From contig JAJFKV010000071.1 of the NCBI GenBank assembly GCA_021773055.1, forward strand, positions 62,001 to 126,000: a stretch of 64,000 nucleotides of DNA. The letters are read 5' to 3'. The notes beneath the pieces were generated by a model, which did not search any database, was not told the origin of the DNA, and saw only the letters and a program-made list of their open reading frames with translations. The DNA is from Woeseiaceae bacterium. Lineage in GTDB: Bacteria > Pseudomonadota > Gammaproteobacteria > Steroidobacterales > Woeseiaceae. Position numbers and translations under genes: made by a program. The number at the start of each line of letters is the position of its first letter. Positions within the stretch are counted from its first letter, which is position 1. Below, in pieces: positions 37,995-45,823 of the stretch.

Positions 37995-38873
37995 TTACGT
38001 TTTTTTCACAAGATGCCGCACATTAAACCAGGCATCCAAATATCCAATTACCATCATCGCCATCGCGACGTATCCGCTCACAAAGGAAATTACGTAGACT
38101 GCGATTACAGCAGCCCCTGGCAACTTCCATTCTGCGCTTATCCAGTAAACCAAAGCTGACGCCTGCACAAAGAAAACAGCAAACAAGACAGCGGCTACAC
38201 TCTCCAGCAATACTGAACTGCTAACGTATGACAGTAGCAGCACCAGCGCCAGAGTGAACGCCAATATACGTCCAAAATTCAATTCCCGAATCCAGCCAAA
38301 CCGACCGGGCTTCTCACTAAGCCTCGTATACGCCAAATACCCAAGCATCAATACTGCCGAGTAAATAAACCAAGCAGATACAACTAACACTGCCCCGAGA
38401 CTATCTGCTAATTCTGTAAGGTTGGCTTCAGTTGCAGCGCCCGAAACCCCACCCGCTTGCTGCATCACATCCGACCACTTCCTGATGTAAGGCTGCCAAA
38501 ACGTCGCAGCATCATCGATCATCAATCCCATCGCCGCTGCGGCAATAATCGCAATGATCACTGACACCTGCATGGTCAATGTAAATGACCGCGTCAACGC
38601 CAGCATCCAGGCCAGCAGAAAGACAGGTAGCCACATCATCATGATTGAAATAATCACGATCACAACCGGATTACCGGCCAGTACCAGCATCGCCAACAGC
38701 GCAATCCCGGCCAGCGCCGCCTGAAAAAGTGCCCTTTTTGGTCCTTGAGCCAAAACGAGCATTACCAGGATTGCACTGCTAACTGGTTGCAATACTGGCA
38801 CCAACATCGTAACGCAGAGGACCAATATCGCGTTTTGCGGACGCGCCACCAACCAGGCAGCTACACCGCGCAT
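37995..38873 (-). CDS. DUF2232-type multi-pass membrane protein
   Basis: A 292-residue membrane protein with about seven to eight hydrophobic helices, found between rpsR and rplI in many gammaproteobacteria. I chose the ATG at 38873, which has GGGAG eight bases upstream; a TTG one codon earlier is also possible. There are few charged residues other than a WQPYIRKWSDVMQQAG loop and KPGRFGWIRELNFGRI, the best conserved part of the DUF2232 family. Function is not established; related proteins in Gram-positives resemble ECF-transporter S components or sporulation membrane proteins. Confidence 0.85.
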   Translation of the reverse strand: MRGVAAWLVARPQNAILVLCVTMLVPVLQPVSSAILVMLVLAQGPKRALFQAALAGIALLAMLVLAGNPVVIVIISIMMMWLPVFLLAWMLALTRSFTLTMQVSVIIAIIAAAAMGLMIDDAATFWQPYIRKWSDVMQQAGGVSGAATEANLTELADSLGAVLVVSAWFIYSAVLMLGYLAYTRLSEKPGRFGWIRELNFGRILAFTLALVLLLSYVSSSVLLESVAAVLFAVFFVQASALVYWISAEWKLPGAAVIAVYVISFVSGYVAMAMMVIGYLDAWFNVRHLVKKT

Positions 38874-38891
38874 CAAAACTTCTCCCGGCGT

Positions 38892-39116
38892 CTAGTGACG
38901 GTCGGTGTACGGCAACAACGCGAGAAAACGTGCTCGCTTCACAGCCGATGCCAACTGACGCTGATAGCGAGCCTTCGTTCCTGTGATGCGGCTCGGGACG
39001 ATCTTGCCCGTCTCCGTAACGTAGGCTTTCAGCAGGTTGAGATCCTTGTAGTCGATCTCTGTGATGCCTTCGGCGGTGAAACGACAATATTTCCGTCTAC
39101 GTGAATAACGACTCAT
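38892..39116 (-). CDS. rpsR: 30S ribosomal protein S18
   Basis: A 74-residue ribosomal protein S18, which binds S6 and 16S rRNA. The sequence contains [34 protein letters not shown]-like and the end [25 protein letters not shown], all diagnostic. A strong ribosome-binding site (GAGGAG) precedes the ATG. It follows rpsF by 11 bases. Confidence 0.98.
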   Translation of the reverse strand: MSRYSRRRKYCRFTAEGITEIDYKDLNLLKAYVTETGKIVPSRITGTKARYQRQLASAVKRARFLALLPYTDRH

Positions 39117-39127
39117 AGTAATTCTCC

Positions 39128-39841
39128 TCAGGCGCTTCGTGCTTCAGCACTGTCATCGTTGCTGTCAGCGCTGCTTTCTGATGATGCGGCTTCAGCATCG
39201 GCATCAGCTTCTGGAGCCACTGCTGCGTCGGCGGCTACTGGCTCAGCCGGCGTTTCTTCAGTCTGCTCGGCAACAACCTCTTCGGTAGCTTCCGTAACTT
39301 CGGCGGCAGGCTCTTCTGCCGTAACTTCAGCAGTAGTAGGCTCTTCTGCCGTAACTTCAGCGGCAGGCTCTTCTGCCGCATCCGCGGCGACTTCTTCCGC
39401 AGCTGCTTCAGCATCAGCTTCCGCGGCCGCCTTTTCGGCAACCTCGGTTCGCATGGCAGCTTCCGCTACAGCTTTGGCTTCGCGACGTTGCTGAGCCTCT
39501 TTCTCCTTGGCCTTTTCTTCAGCCACGGCAACCGCCATATGCGATGCTTCGGTGACGGCTTCGTCACGAGAAATAACGAGGTGACGCAGAACCGCGTCGT
39601 TGAACTTGAAAGCGCTCTTGATCTCTTCCACCACAGAGAATACACACTCAACATTAAGAAGAGCGTAATGCGCTTTATGGATCTTATTGATCGGGTGTGC
39701 CAGCTGGCGGCGACCCCAATCTTCTGAGCGGTGAACAGTGCCACCTGACTCGGTCACCATGCCGTGGTATTTTTCTACCATGGCAGGAACCTGCTCGCTC
39801 TGGTCCGGATGGACCAGAAACACGATTTCGTAGTGTCTCAT
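39128..39841 (-). CDS. rpsF: 30S ribosomal protein S6 with long acidic C-terminal extension
   Basis: Residues 1 to about 95 are a normal S6 domain ([51 protein letters not shown]), and an [16 protein letters not shown] helix follows. The protein then continues to 237 residues with a low-complexity tail rich in Ala, Glu, Val and Thr, made of repeated AEEPAAEVT-type units. E. coli S6 is about 130 residues. The DNA under the tail has a tandem repeat with periods of 30 and 27 bases (39308-39380). The tail lacks basic residues, so it is unlikely to bind rRNA. Repeat expansion is the simplest origin. The reading frame is intact through to the stop codon. Confidence 0.95.
   Translation of the reverse strand: MRHYEIVFLVHPDQSEQVPAMVEKYHGMVTESGGTVHRSEDWGRRQLAHPINKIHKAHYALLNVECVFSVVEEIKSAFKFNDAVLRHLVISRDEAVTEASHMAVAVAEEKAKEKEAQQRREAKAVAEAAMRTEVAEKAAAEADAEAAAEEVAADAAEEPAAEVTAEEPTTAEVTAEEPAAEVTEATEEVVAEQTEETPAEPVAADAAVAPEADADAEAASSESSADSNDDSAEARSA
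39308..39380. repeat. Tandem repeat in the rpsF tail
   Basis: The core AGGCTCTTCTGCCGTAACTT starts at 39308 and 39338 and recurs partly from 39365, giving periods of 30 and 27 bases, both multiples of three. The repeat encodes the Glu-Pro/Ala-Val part of the S6 extension on the minus strand. Length changes would keep the frame. Confidence 0.8.
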
Positions 39842-39915
39842 TTTCTACCCTTTTGGATGAAACCCCGACGGATACCTTGTCACAACGACAAGCTACCCCT
39901 TTCGGGTAACAGCTA
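39842..39915 (-). promoter_or_regulatory. Possible structured leader of the rpsF operon
   Basis: The minus-strand leader before rpsF can fold into two hairpins: CTTGTC/GACAAG (39876-39892) and a GAAA-capped TACCC/GGGTA stem (about 39892-39912). rpsF operons of many bacteria carry an S6:S18-binding leader. I cannot confirm the specific consensus here. Confidence 0.35.
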
Positions 39916-39943
39916 TCCGGCACATCCGGTATAGCAAGAGGTT

Positions 39944-39964
39944 AAAAACCGCCCTTATGAGCGG
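39944..39964 (-). terminator. Rho-independent terminator after rlmB
   Basis: On the minus strand CCGCTC-ATAA-GGGCGG (six pairs including one G-U) is followed directly by TTTTT. It lies 22 bases after the rlmB stop codon and separates rnr-rlmB from the rpsF operon. Confidence 0.85.
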
Positions 39965-39985
39965 GAGGCGCATCCTACCTAAGGC

Positions 39986-40753
39986 TTACGCCGGGCGCAA
40001 GGCCCTTTGTCGGGCTATTTCGTACAGGCAAACGCCAGTGGCGACTGAAACATTGAGACTCGATACGACCCCCTCCATCGGCAAGCTCACTAACACATCG
40101 CAGCGAGCTGAAATACTCTTGCTAAGCCCGGTGTGCTCACGCCCCATAACCAGTGCGACAGAACCGCTCAAATCGGCCTCAAACAGGCTGGAATCGGCCT
40201 TGTCACTGGTGCCGATCGCCCGCACGCCGTAGTCCGCGAGCCACCCCAACACCCGGTTAAGGTTTCCGACGGTCGCGAACGGCAGCTGTTCGGCGGCACC
40301 GGCGGCGACCTTGCTAACGGTCGGACTTAGGCCCGCCGCTCCGTGTCGTGGCACGACGACCGCATCAACCCCTGCAGCATCGGCAGTTCGCATGCAGGCA
40401 CCAAGATTATGTGGGTCCTGCAGGCCATCCAGCACCAGCAGCAGTACCGGTTTGCCGTCCGACGCCTGCAGGCGGGTCTCCACCAGCGTTCGCAATCCGG
40501 CCTCATCGAGCACGGTACTGCGCAGGACTTCGGCAATGACGCCCTGATGGCGTGCCTCGCCACTCATTTGCTCCAGGCGGGCACGGTTTGCGGCCTGCAC
40601 CTCAATACCAGCCGCGCGTGCTGACTTGATGATTGCCTCTACCCTTGGATTGACCGTCTGGTATTCCGCGTACACGCGACGGACCTCCGAGATATCCGTC
40701 GCCAGCTGTTGTTCCACCGATCTGAGCCCCGTGATGTAATGGGATTTGCTCAT
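39986..40753 (-). CDS. rlmB: 23S rRNA (guanosine2251-2'-O)-methyltransferase RlmB
   Basis: A 255-residue SpoU/TrmH-family SPOUT methyltransferase that makes Gm2251 in the P-loop of 23S rRNA. The N-terminal L30e-like substrate domain starts YITGLRSVEQQL. The catalytic domain has LVLDGLQDPHNLGACMRTADAAG, ALVMGREHTGLS and LPMEGVVSSLNVSVATGVCLYE. It overlaps rnr by four bases, the usual rnr-rlmB pair, and ends at a clear terminator. Confidence 0.97.
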   Translation of the reverse strand: MSKSHYITGLRSVEQQLATDISEVRRVYAEYQTVNPRVEAIIKSARAAGIEVQAANRARLEQMSGEARHQGVIAEVLRSTVLDEAGLRTLVETRLQASDGKPVLLLVLDGLQDPHNLGACMRTADAAGVDAVVVPRHGAAGLSPTVSKVAAGAAEQLPFATVGNLNRVLGWLADYGVRAIGTSDKADSSLFEADLSGSVALVMGREHTGLSKSISARCDVLVSLPMEGVVSSLNVSVATGVCLYEIARQRALRPA

Positions 40754-42972
40754 GTACGTCTCTTCTCAACGGGTCTGAAGTCGATTTTTCGGCTTTCCAT
40801 GTCCACTTTGTGTACCCGGACCCGCATTTCGGCGCCCAGGCTGAAGGTCTTGCCGCTGCGTTCTCCGACCAGCCTCTGTGAGCCCGCGTCGAATTTATAA
40901 TAATCGTTGGCCAGGCTCGTCACGTGCACGAGCCCATCCGTCATCAATTCCGTGATTTGCACGAACAGGCCGAAATTGGTGACACCTGTAATGACACCGT
41001 CAAACTCTTCACCGAGGTGTCCTTCCATGTACTGGCACTTGAGCCAGGCCTCGACATCGCGTGTTGCGTCTTCGGCGCGCTTTTCATGTGCGGAAGTAAT
41101 TGCTCCCAGACGCTCCATTTCCTTTGGAGCATAGTCGTACTTCCCGGGCTTGCCACCACGAACGATATGGCGAATGGCCCGATGTACGAGCAGATCCGGG
41201 TAACGGCGAATTGGTGACGTGAAGTGGGCGTATGACTCCAGGGCAAGACCGAAATGGCCCACATTTGTCGGTGAATACTCAGCATGCGTCAGGGACCGCA
41301 GCATGGCCATGGTAATGGCCGCGCTGTCCGGTCGGTCTTTCACCTGCTGTATCAACTGAGTGAAATGACGCGGTTCCACGTGATCCGGGTGCGGCACCTT
41401 CAGGCCAAGTGAGACGAGATACAAACGCAGGTCGTTAAATCGATCCGGGTCCGGCTTCGGATGTACACGGTAGAGCCCGGGAATCCTGTTTTTCTTGAGA
41501 ATCCTCGCGGCCTCAACGTTCGCTGCAATCATGCACTCTTCGATCAGGCGATGGGCGTCATTTCGTGGCACTACTTCAATACGGTCAATCTCGCCCTCTT
41601 TGTTGAGCTTGAATTTGGTCTGCGGCAGGTCGATCTCAATCGCACCGCGGCGACCACGCGCTTTGGCAAATGCCTGATACAGGTCGTGCAGGTCCCGTAC
41701 CGATGACTGCAGTTCCTTCGGCACCGAGGTTTTTGATGCCCCGCTCAGGAAATCGCCCACCTGGCTGTAAGTCAGGCGTGCTTTGGATTTCATTAGCCCT
41801 TCGAAAAAAGTCGCTTTGGTCACTTTGCCCGAAGGGCTGACTCGCATATCGCAAACCATGCAGAGCCGATCAACCTTTGGGTTGAGTGAACAGAGTCCGT
41901 TTGACAGCACTTCTGGCAGCATCGGTACAACACGATCCGGGAAATACACCGAGGTACCGCGCACGATCGCCTCTTTATCCAGAGCCGAGCCAACGCTGAC
42001 GTAATGAGCAACATCTGCGATCGCGACCAGCAATCGCCAACCGTTGTCGGATTTCTTGCAATAAACCGCGTCGTCGAAATCACGCGCATCGGCACCATCG
42101 ATGGTGATCAGATCAACATCCCGCAGCTCGGTGCGACCACTGTGCGCTGACTCCGGAACGCTCGCCCCAAAAACTTCCACCTCTTCTCTTACGGCGTCCG
42201 GCCATTTGAAAGGAATCGCGTGCGCGTGGATGGCGATATCCGTCGCAATGCCCTTCTCGCCGGGATTACCGATTACCGTTGTGATACGCCCGGTTGCCTG
42301 TTCTACGTGCGTCGGATAGTCGAGTATCTCCGCAACCACCATATTGCCGTGCTTGGCATTCGCCGCTTCGCCTTTCGGAATCAGTATGCGGTGTGCAAGC
42401 TTCGCGTTGTCGGGAATCACGATACCGATGCCGCGCTCACGAATGAACTGCCCGGCAACCTCACGAGTACCGCGCTCCAGAACATCCACCAGTTCACCCT
42501 CTGCTCTGCCACGTCTGTCCAGACCCTTAATACGCACTGCAACTCGATCACGATCGAACAGCGCTCGCATTTCCCGGGCCGAGAGATAAATATCCTCTGG
42601 CTCACCATCGTCCCTGATTACAAATCCAAAACCATCGCGATGACCACTAACCTTGCCAGTGACCAGGTCCAATTTTGCCGTCAGGCAAAACTCGCCACGC
42701 CGGTTCTCAAGAATCTGCCCTGCTCGGACCATGCCCTGCAGCCGATCCACCAGCAGCGAGCGCACCCGCTGCCCCTTCAGACTAAAGGCCTGCAAAATCG
42801 GCTCGACCTTAAGCGGCTTGCCGACGTCCGTCAGGAAATCGATCAGCTCGTTTTGGCTGGGAATCGGGTGCTTGTAAGGCTCTCGCTTTGCCTTACTCTT
42901 CACCTTGCTACTGGATTTGATTTTCGCCGTGCTTTTGGACTTCTTCTTCGTGTTTCTGGGCTTCTCTGCCAA
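40750..42972 (-). CDS. rnr: Ribonuclease R
   Basis: A 740-residue 3'-5' exoribonuclease that degrades structured RNA. In order: a basic N-terminal tail rich in Lys and Ser, a winged helix, cold-shock domains, the RNB catalytic domain with the acidic residues in TIDGADARDFDDAVYC, and the C-terminal S1 domain (FDGVITGVTNFGLFVQI). I chose a TTG start at 42972 because GGAG lies nine bases upstream. The frame stays open for another 135 bases but runs into a tRNA-like sequence and is not likely translated. It overlaps rlmB by four bases. Confidence 0.95.
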   Translation of the reverse strand: MAEKPRNTKKKSKSTAKIKSSSKVKSKAKREPYKHPIPSQNELIDFLTDVGKPLKVEPILQAFSLKGQRVRSLLVDRLQGMVRAGQILENRRGEFCLTAKLDLVTGKVSGHRDGFGFVIRDDGEPEDIYLSAREMRALFDRDRVAVRIKGLDRRGRAEGELVDVLERGTREVAGQFIRERGIGIVIPDNAKLAHRILIPKGEAANAKHGNMVVAEILDYPTHVEQATGRITTVIGNPGEKGIATDIAIHAHAIPFKWPDAVREEVEVFGASVPESAHSGRTELRDVDLITIDGADARDFDDAVYCKKSDNGWRLLVAIADVAHYVSVGSALDKEAIVRGTSVYFPDRVVPMLPEVLSNGLCSLNPKVDRLCMVCDMRVSPSGKVTKATFFEGLMKSKARLTYSQVGDFLSGASKTSVPKELQSSVRDLHDLYQAFAKARGRRGAIEIDLPQTKFKLNKEGEIDRIEVVPRNDAHRLIEECMIAANVEAARILKKNRIPGLYRVHPKPDPDRFNDLRLYLVSLGLKVPHPDHVEPRHFTQLIQQVKDRPDSAAITMAMLRSLTHAEYSPTNVGHFGLALESYAHFTSPIRRYPDLLVHRAIRHIVRGGKPGKYDYAPKEMERLGAITSAHEKRAEDATRDVEAWLKCQYMEGHLGEEFDGVITGVTNFGLFVQITELMTDGLVHVTSLANDYYKFDAGSQRLVGERSGKTFSLGAEMRVRVHKVDMESRKIDFRPVEKRRT

Positions 42973-43074
42973 GTGATACAGCTCCGTATGTCTGAGGTTG
43001 TGGGTTGTGATTGACAGAACGCGCCTGCTTTGAGTACAGTGCGCCACCCCGCCGTACTCCAATTGTACGCGGTG

Positions 43075-43115
43075 AGGTGGCGGACTTGGTAGACGCGCTA
43101 GCTTCAAGTGCTAGT
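43075..43115 (+). pseudogene. 5' tRNA-Leu remnant (CAA anticodon)
   Basis: These 41 bases match 39 of 41 bases of the intact tRNA-Leu 188 bases downstream, covering part of the acceptor, the D arm and the anticodon arm. The anticodon position reads CAA (43105-43107) rather than CAG. After 43115 no variable arm, no GGTTCAA T-loop and no pairing 3' acceptor strand can be found, so a working tRNA is unlikely. The 286-base gap between rnr and the intact tRNA holds nothing else I can identify. Confidence 0.75.
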
Positions 43116-43258
43116 GATGCTATGTAACTCGTGATGATTATCTACCGAAGAATCGCGCGGTTACAAGGAGCGGTCGACCACGGGCGATACGACTGGTATG
43201 GTTTTTGTCGTATGTTCGGTTTGATAGGTTGGTTTGATATCTGATTGGTTTGTGAAAT

Positions 43259-43345
43259 GCCCAGGTGGCGGAATTGGTAGACGCGCTAGCTTCAGGTGCT
43301 AGTCTACGTATGTAGGTGGAGGTTCAAGTCCTCTTCTGGGCACCA
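43259..43345 (+). tRNA. tRNA-Leu (CAG)
   Basis: An 87-base tRNA of the long-variable-arm leucine type. Acceptor GCCCAGG pairs with TCTGGGC with one G-T pair; the D arm has GGTAGAC; the anticodon CAG is at 43293-43295 in GCTAGCTTCAGGTGCTAGT; the T loop has GGTTCAAGTCC; and CCA is encoded. It decodes CTG. The body is very close to E. coli tRNA-Leu(CAG). Confidence 0.97.
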
Positions 43346-43413
43346 ATCAGATTCAACAATTGCGGTAGTGTGGAACGAATCGCATGGTGACCTGTATAGC
43401 GCGAGAGCAGATA

Positions 43414-44868
43414 CTAGCCTACGGCGGCCTCCATGGTTTCTTCGTCGATCTCGACCCGTTTCTTGTCGACGCGTGCGTAGTCGAACAAGCCGGCCTCATC
43501 AAAGATAACGCGATCTTCGTAGTCATCGAACCAGATGGCATCCGGGTTGCGCCCGACGATGCAGACCTTGCCGCGATCCGGAGCGTCCAACGCGTTACGC
43601 AGGATTTTGAAGATCAATACACCATTCTCCGTTCCCGGAATACCAGGGATCGGTTCGCTGGTAACCGCAGCCACCTCGGTCTTGCCCTTGTAGTGGGTAA
43701 TCGACAGGCGCGCATGCGATTCAACGCCCGACAGACCTTTCTGTGATTCGTTGAGGAGGTTCCAAACCGTCTCGATGGGCACATTGAAGTGCCGGTACGC
43801 GACAATGTCGCGACCGCAGAAGAAGTAGTGATTGTTTACACCAACCCGGTACAAAGCACGCTGCATCACCCGGAGTGCCTCGGCGTCGTCATTGATCCCC
43901 TTGATGATCGGCGCCTGGTTCTCGACATTGATCCAACCGCGCGAAGTTACACCCTCGATAGCCTTCCTGGTGTCGGGATGCCACATGAGCGAACCGTTGG
44001 GGTTCTGCAGGTACTCGCCGTCCTCGCCCTTTAAAAGGAACTCGTCCGGGTGGTTGAAGTGGATCATCAGACGGAAACCGATATCCGGGTAAGCCGCGTG
44101 GAAGTTGTCCATCATCGCGAGGAAGGTTTCGTCGAAGCGCTTCGGATGGAACGACATTTCTTTCGTGCCGAGTCGAATCGACTCGACGCCCGCCTCAGCA
44201 AGCGCTGCCATCCACGCACCAACCTTGCGGTTGGGCAGCGCCATCGGGTCACCACCGGACAACAGTATTTCGCGCAGTTTTTCGCGGCCCGTCTCCGGGT
44301 GGCGTCCACCGTTCGCATCAACAATTTTGTTGTGTGCTTTTATGTAGTCGGTAACTTCCGGAATCTTGGCCAGGCCTTTCTTGGCGACCGTGCCGTCCTG
44401 TCGTTCGACTTCTTTCTGGCTAATAAGCTCTTCGCGGTAACAAAAGCGGCAATGTGCCGAGCAAGTAGATACTGCATACAGGAGACCCATCTCGTATTTG
44501 TGCAACAGGCCTTCAACCGGCGCAAAATCCATCTGGTGACCCGGGTCTTCCGAACCCGCAAGGTTCAGTGTCTCGTCCGGGTTGGCTTTGACGAGCCTTT
44601 GCAGCGGGATGCTGTTAAGGGCCATATCGTAAAGGTGGCGCGTCATCTTCACGGGCATGCGATTTTCTACGTCGCGTTCTGTTCCCTTCAGCGCCAGCAG
44701 TGCGGCAAGTTCATCTTTGGAATAGAAGCCCTTGATGGCATCCGGCGCCTTCTCGTCGAAAAAGGGCTTGAGACCGTTGATGATCTCGCGGTCGTACTTC
44801 GGATTCTCGATCGTATCCCTGAATGCCTGTTCCCTGTCTGTCGGGACGTATTTACCTGCTGCTGCCAC
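43414..44868 (-). CDS. kamA: KamA-family radical SAM amino-acid 2,3-aminomutase
   Basis: A 484-residue radical SAM, PLP-dependent enzyme of the lysine 2,3-aminomutase family. The cluster motif CxxxCxxC is at residues 136-143 (CSAHCRFC), the GGDP SAM motif at about 205-208 (LLSGGDP), and the probable PLP lysine lies in HYKGKTEV near 396. Known members move the alpha-amino group of lysine, glutamate or arginine to the beta carbon. Of the two Asp that hold the side-chain amine in clostridial KamA, one seems kept (D354 in CGRDIV) and the second is not visible, so substrate is open. The GTG start has GAGGT six bases upstream. It is divergent from a regulator and a CoA-transferase/thiolase/aminotransferase/LysDH-like set, which suggests lysine catabolism. 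Confidence 0.88.
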   Translation of the reverse strand: MAAAGKYVPTDREQAFRDTIENPKYDREIINGLKPFFDEKAPDAIKGFYSKDELAALLALKGTERDVENRMPVKMTRHLYDMALNSIPLQRLVKANPDETLNLAGSEDPGHQMDFAPVEGLLHKYEMGLLYAVSTCSAHCRFCYREELISQKEVERQDGTVAKKGLAKIPEVTDYIKAHNKIVDANGGRHPETGREKLREILLSGGDPMALPNRKVGAWMAALAEAGVESIRLGTKEMSFHPKRFDETFLAMMDNFHAAYPDIGFRLMIHFNHPDEFLLKGEDGEYLQNPNGSLMWHPDTRKAIEGVTSRGWINVENQAPIIKGINDDAEALRVMQRALYRVGVNNHYFFCGRDIVAYRHFNVPIETVWNLLNESQKGLSGVESHARLSITHYKGKTEVAAVTSEPIPGIPGTENGVLIFKILRNALDAPDRGKVCIVGRNPDAIWFDDYEDRVIFDEAGLFDYARVDKKRVEIDEETMEAAVG

Positions 44869-44905
44869 GTTGCACCTCGAGTTTCGAATTTGGTGTTGCT
44901 AATCC

Positions 44906-44950
44906 GTGTTAATGTAACACATTGAACGATACGTATGTGTTAATGTAACA
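44906..44950. promoter_or_regulatory. Twin palindromic operators between kamA and the RpiR gene
   Basis: GTGTTAATGTAACAC (44906-44920), a perfect palindrome around a three-base centre, and GTGTTAATGTAACA (44937-44950) share 14 identical bases, 31 bases apart, about three helical turns. The second copy ends two bases before the RpiR start codon, where binding would block initiation. The pair probably binds the adjacent RpiR regulator and controls both directions. Confidence 0.8.
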
Positions 44951-44952
44951 AT

Positions 44953-45795
44953 ATGAACAGGCCAGTTCCAGCAACGTCCACCCTGGACCTTATTGCGGCC
45001 GTGAGCAGTAATTTGACGCCCACGCAGCGCCGTATTGCCGAGGCAGCGCTGGCCGAACCCACACTCCTCGCTTTCGGCACGGTTTCGGACCTGGCCGGCC
45101 GCGTTGGCACCAGTCGCCCGTCAATCGTGCGTTTCGCGACCAAGCTCGGATTCGAGGGCTACACCGACCTCCAGCATCACGTTCGCAGCGACCTGTCGCA
45201 GCGGCTGTCACGGCCCAGCGAGCGCATCCGCAGCGATAGGGATCCGGGCCTGTCGGCAAGAGCGGCGATAAACGAGGCTATTACCTCGGTATTTGACGCC
45301 GTCGAAGGCGATCGCATCGCGGCGCTTGTGACGCCAATCGTTCAGGCGCGGAAAGTCTGGGTGCTATCGGGCGAGACATCCCAGGCAGGCGCTCACGCAT
45401 TGCAAAGTGGCCTGTCCATGGTTCGCCCCGGCGTGCGCTCACTCGAAGAGCACTCATTCGGTACCGAACTGAGCGACGCCGCGCCGGGCGATACAGCCGT
45501 GGTCATCGACTTTCCCCGTTACAGGAGGCAGGTAATGCTGGCGGCAAGTGTTCTCTGCGAGGCCGGCGTCACGGTCGTGGCCATAACAGACAGTCCGCTG
45601 TCTCCATTGGTCGAGTTGGCCGATACCTGGAGTCAGATCAAGGTGCCAGCCGTCGGCCCGTTCGACAGTTCCGTGCCTATAGTCGCGATGTGCGAGCTGG
45701 TCGTGGCGCAGGTGGCCAGGGAACTCCAGGACGTGGCGACAGACCGGATCGATCGGATCGAGGCGCTTTGGGACCAGACGGAAACATTCGTGTAG
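44953..45795 (+). CDS. RpiR-family transcriptional regulator with SIS domain
   Basis: A 280-residue regulator. The N-terminal RpiR helix-turn-helix (about 10-85) shows LTPTQRRIAEAALAEPTL, TVSDLAGRVGTSRPSIVRFATKLGFEGYTDLQ. A C-terminal sugar-isomerase-like SIS domain (about 110-260) has KVWVLSGETSQAGAHALQSGLS, and AVVIDFPRYRRQVMLAASVL. RpiR proteins usually sense phosphosugars, but some control amino-acid catabolism. Twin palindromes immediately upstream point to autoregulation and control of kamA. The CoA-transferase operon follows after 28 bases and may be part of the same transcript. The effector is unknown. Confidence 0.92.
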   Translation: MNRPVPATSTLDLIAAVSSNLTPTQRRIAEAALAEPTLLAFGTVSDLAGRVGTSRPSIVRFATKLGFEGYTDLQHHVRSDLSQRLSRPSERIRSDRDPGLSARAAINEAITSVFDAVEGDRIAALVTPIVQARKVWVLSGETSQAGAHALQSGLSMVRPGVRSLEEHSFGTELSDAAPGDTAVVIDFPRYRRQVMLAASVLCEAGVTVVAITDSPLSPLVELADTWSQIKVPAVGPFDSSVPIVAMCELVVAQVARELQDVATDRIDRIEALWDQTETFV

Positions 45796-45823
45796 ACAAC
45801 TATTACACGGGAGAAACTTAGAA

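Noticed and set aside
42973-43107. N-terminal extension of RNase R starting at 43107
   Set aside because: It would translate through the tRNA-like remnant and has no ribosome-binding site; a TTG at 42972 has GGAG at good spacing and gives a normal RNase R.
43075-43345. One tRNA-Leu with an intron, split between the remnant and the intact copy
   Set aside because: The downstream tRNA is complete by itself, and the intervening sequence is too short for, and lacks features of, a group I intron.
44050-44925. Long plus-strand open frame opposite kamA
   Set aside because: It mirrors the kamA codons on the other strand, has no recognisable protein features and would remove the kamA promoter region; a shadow frame.
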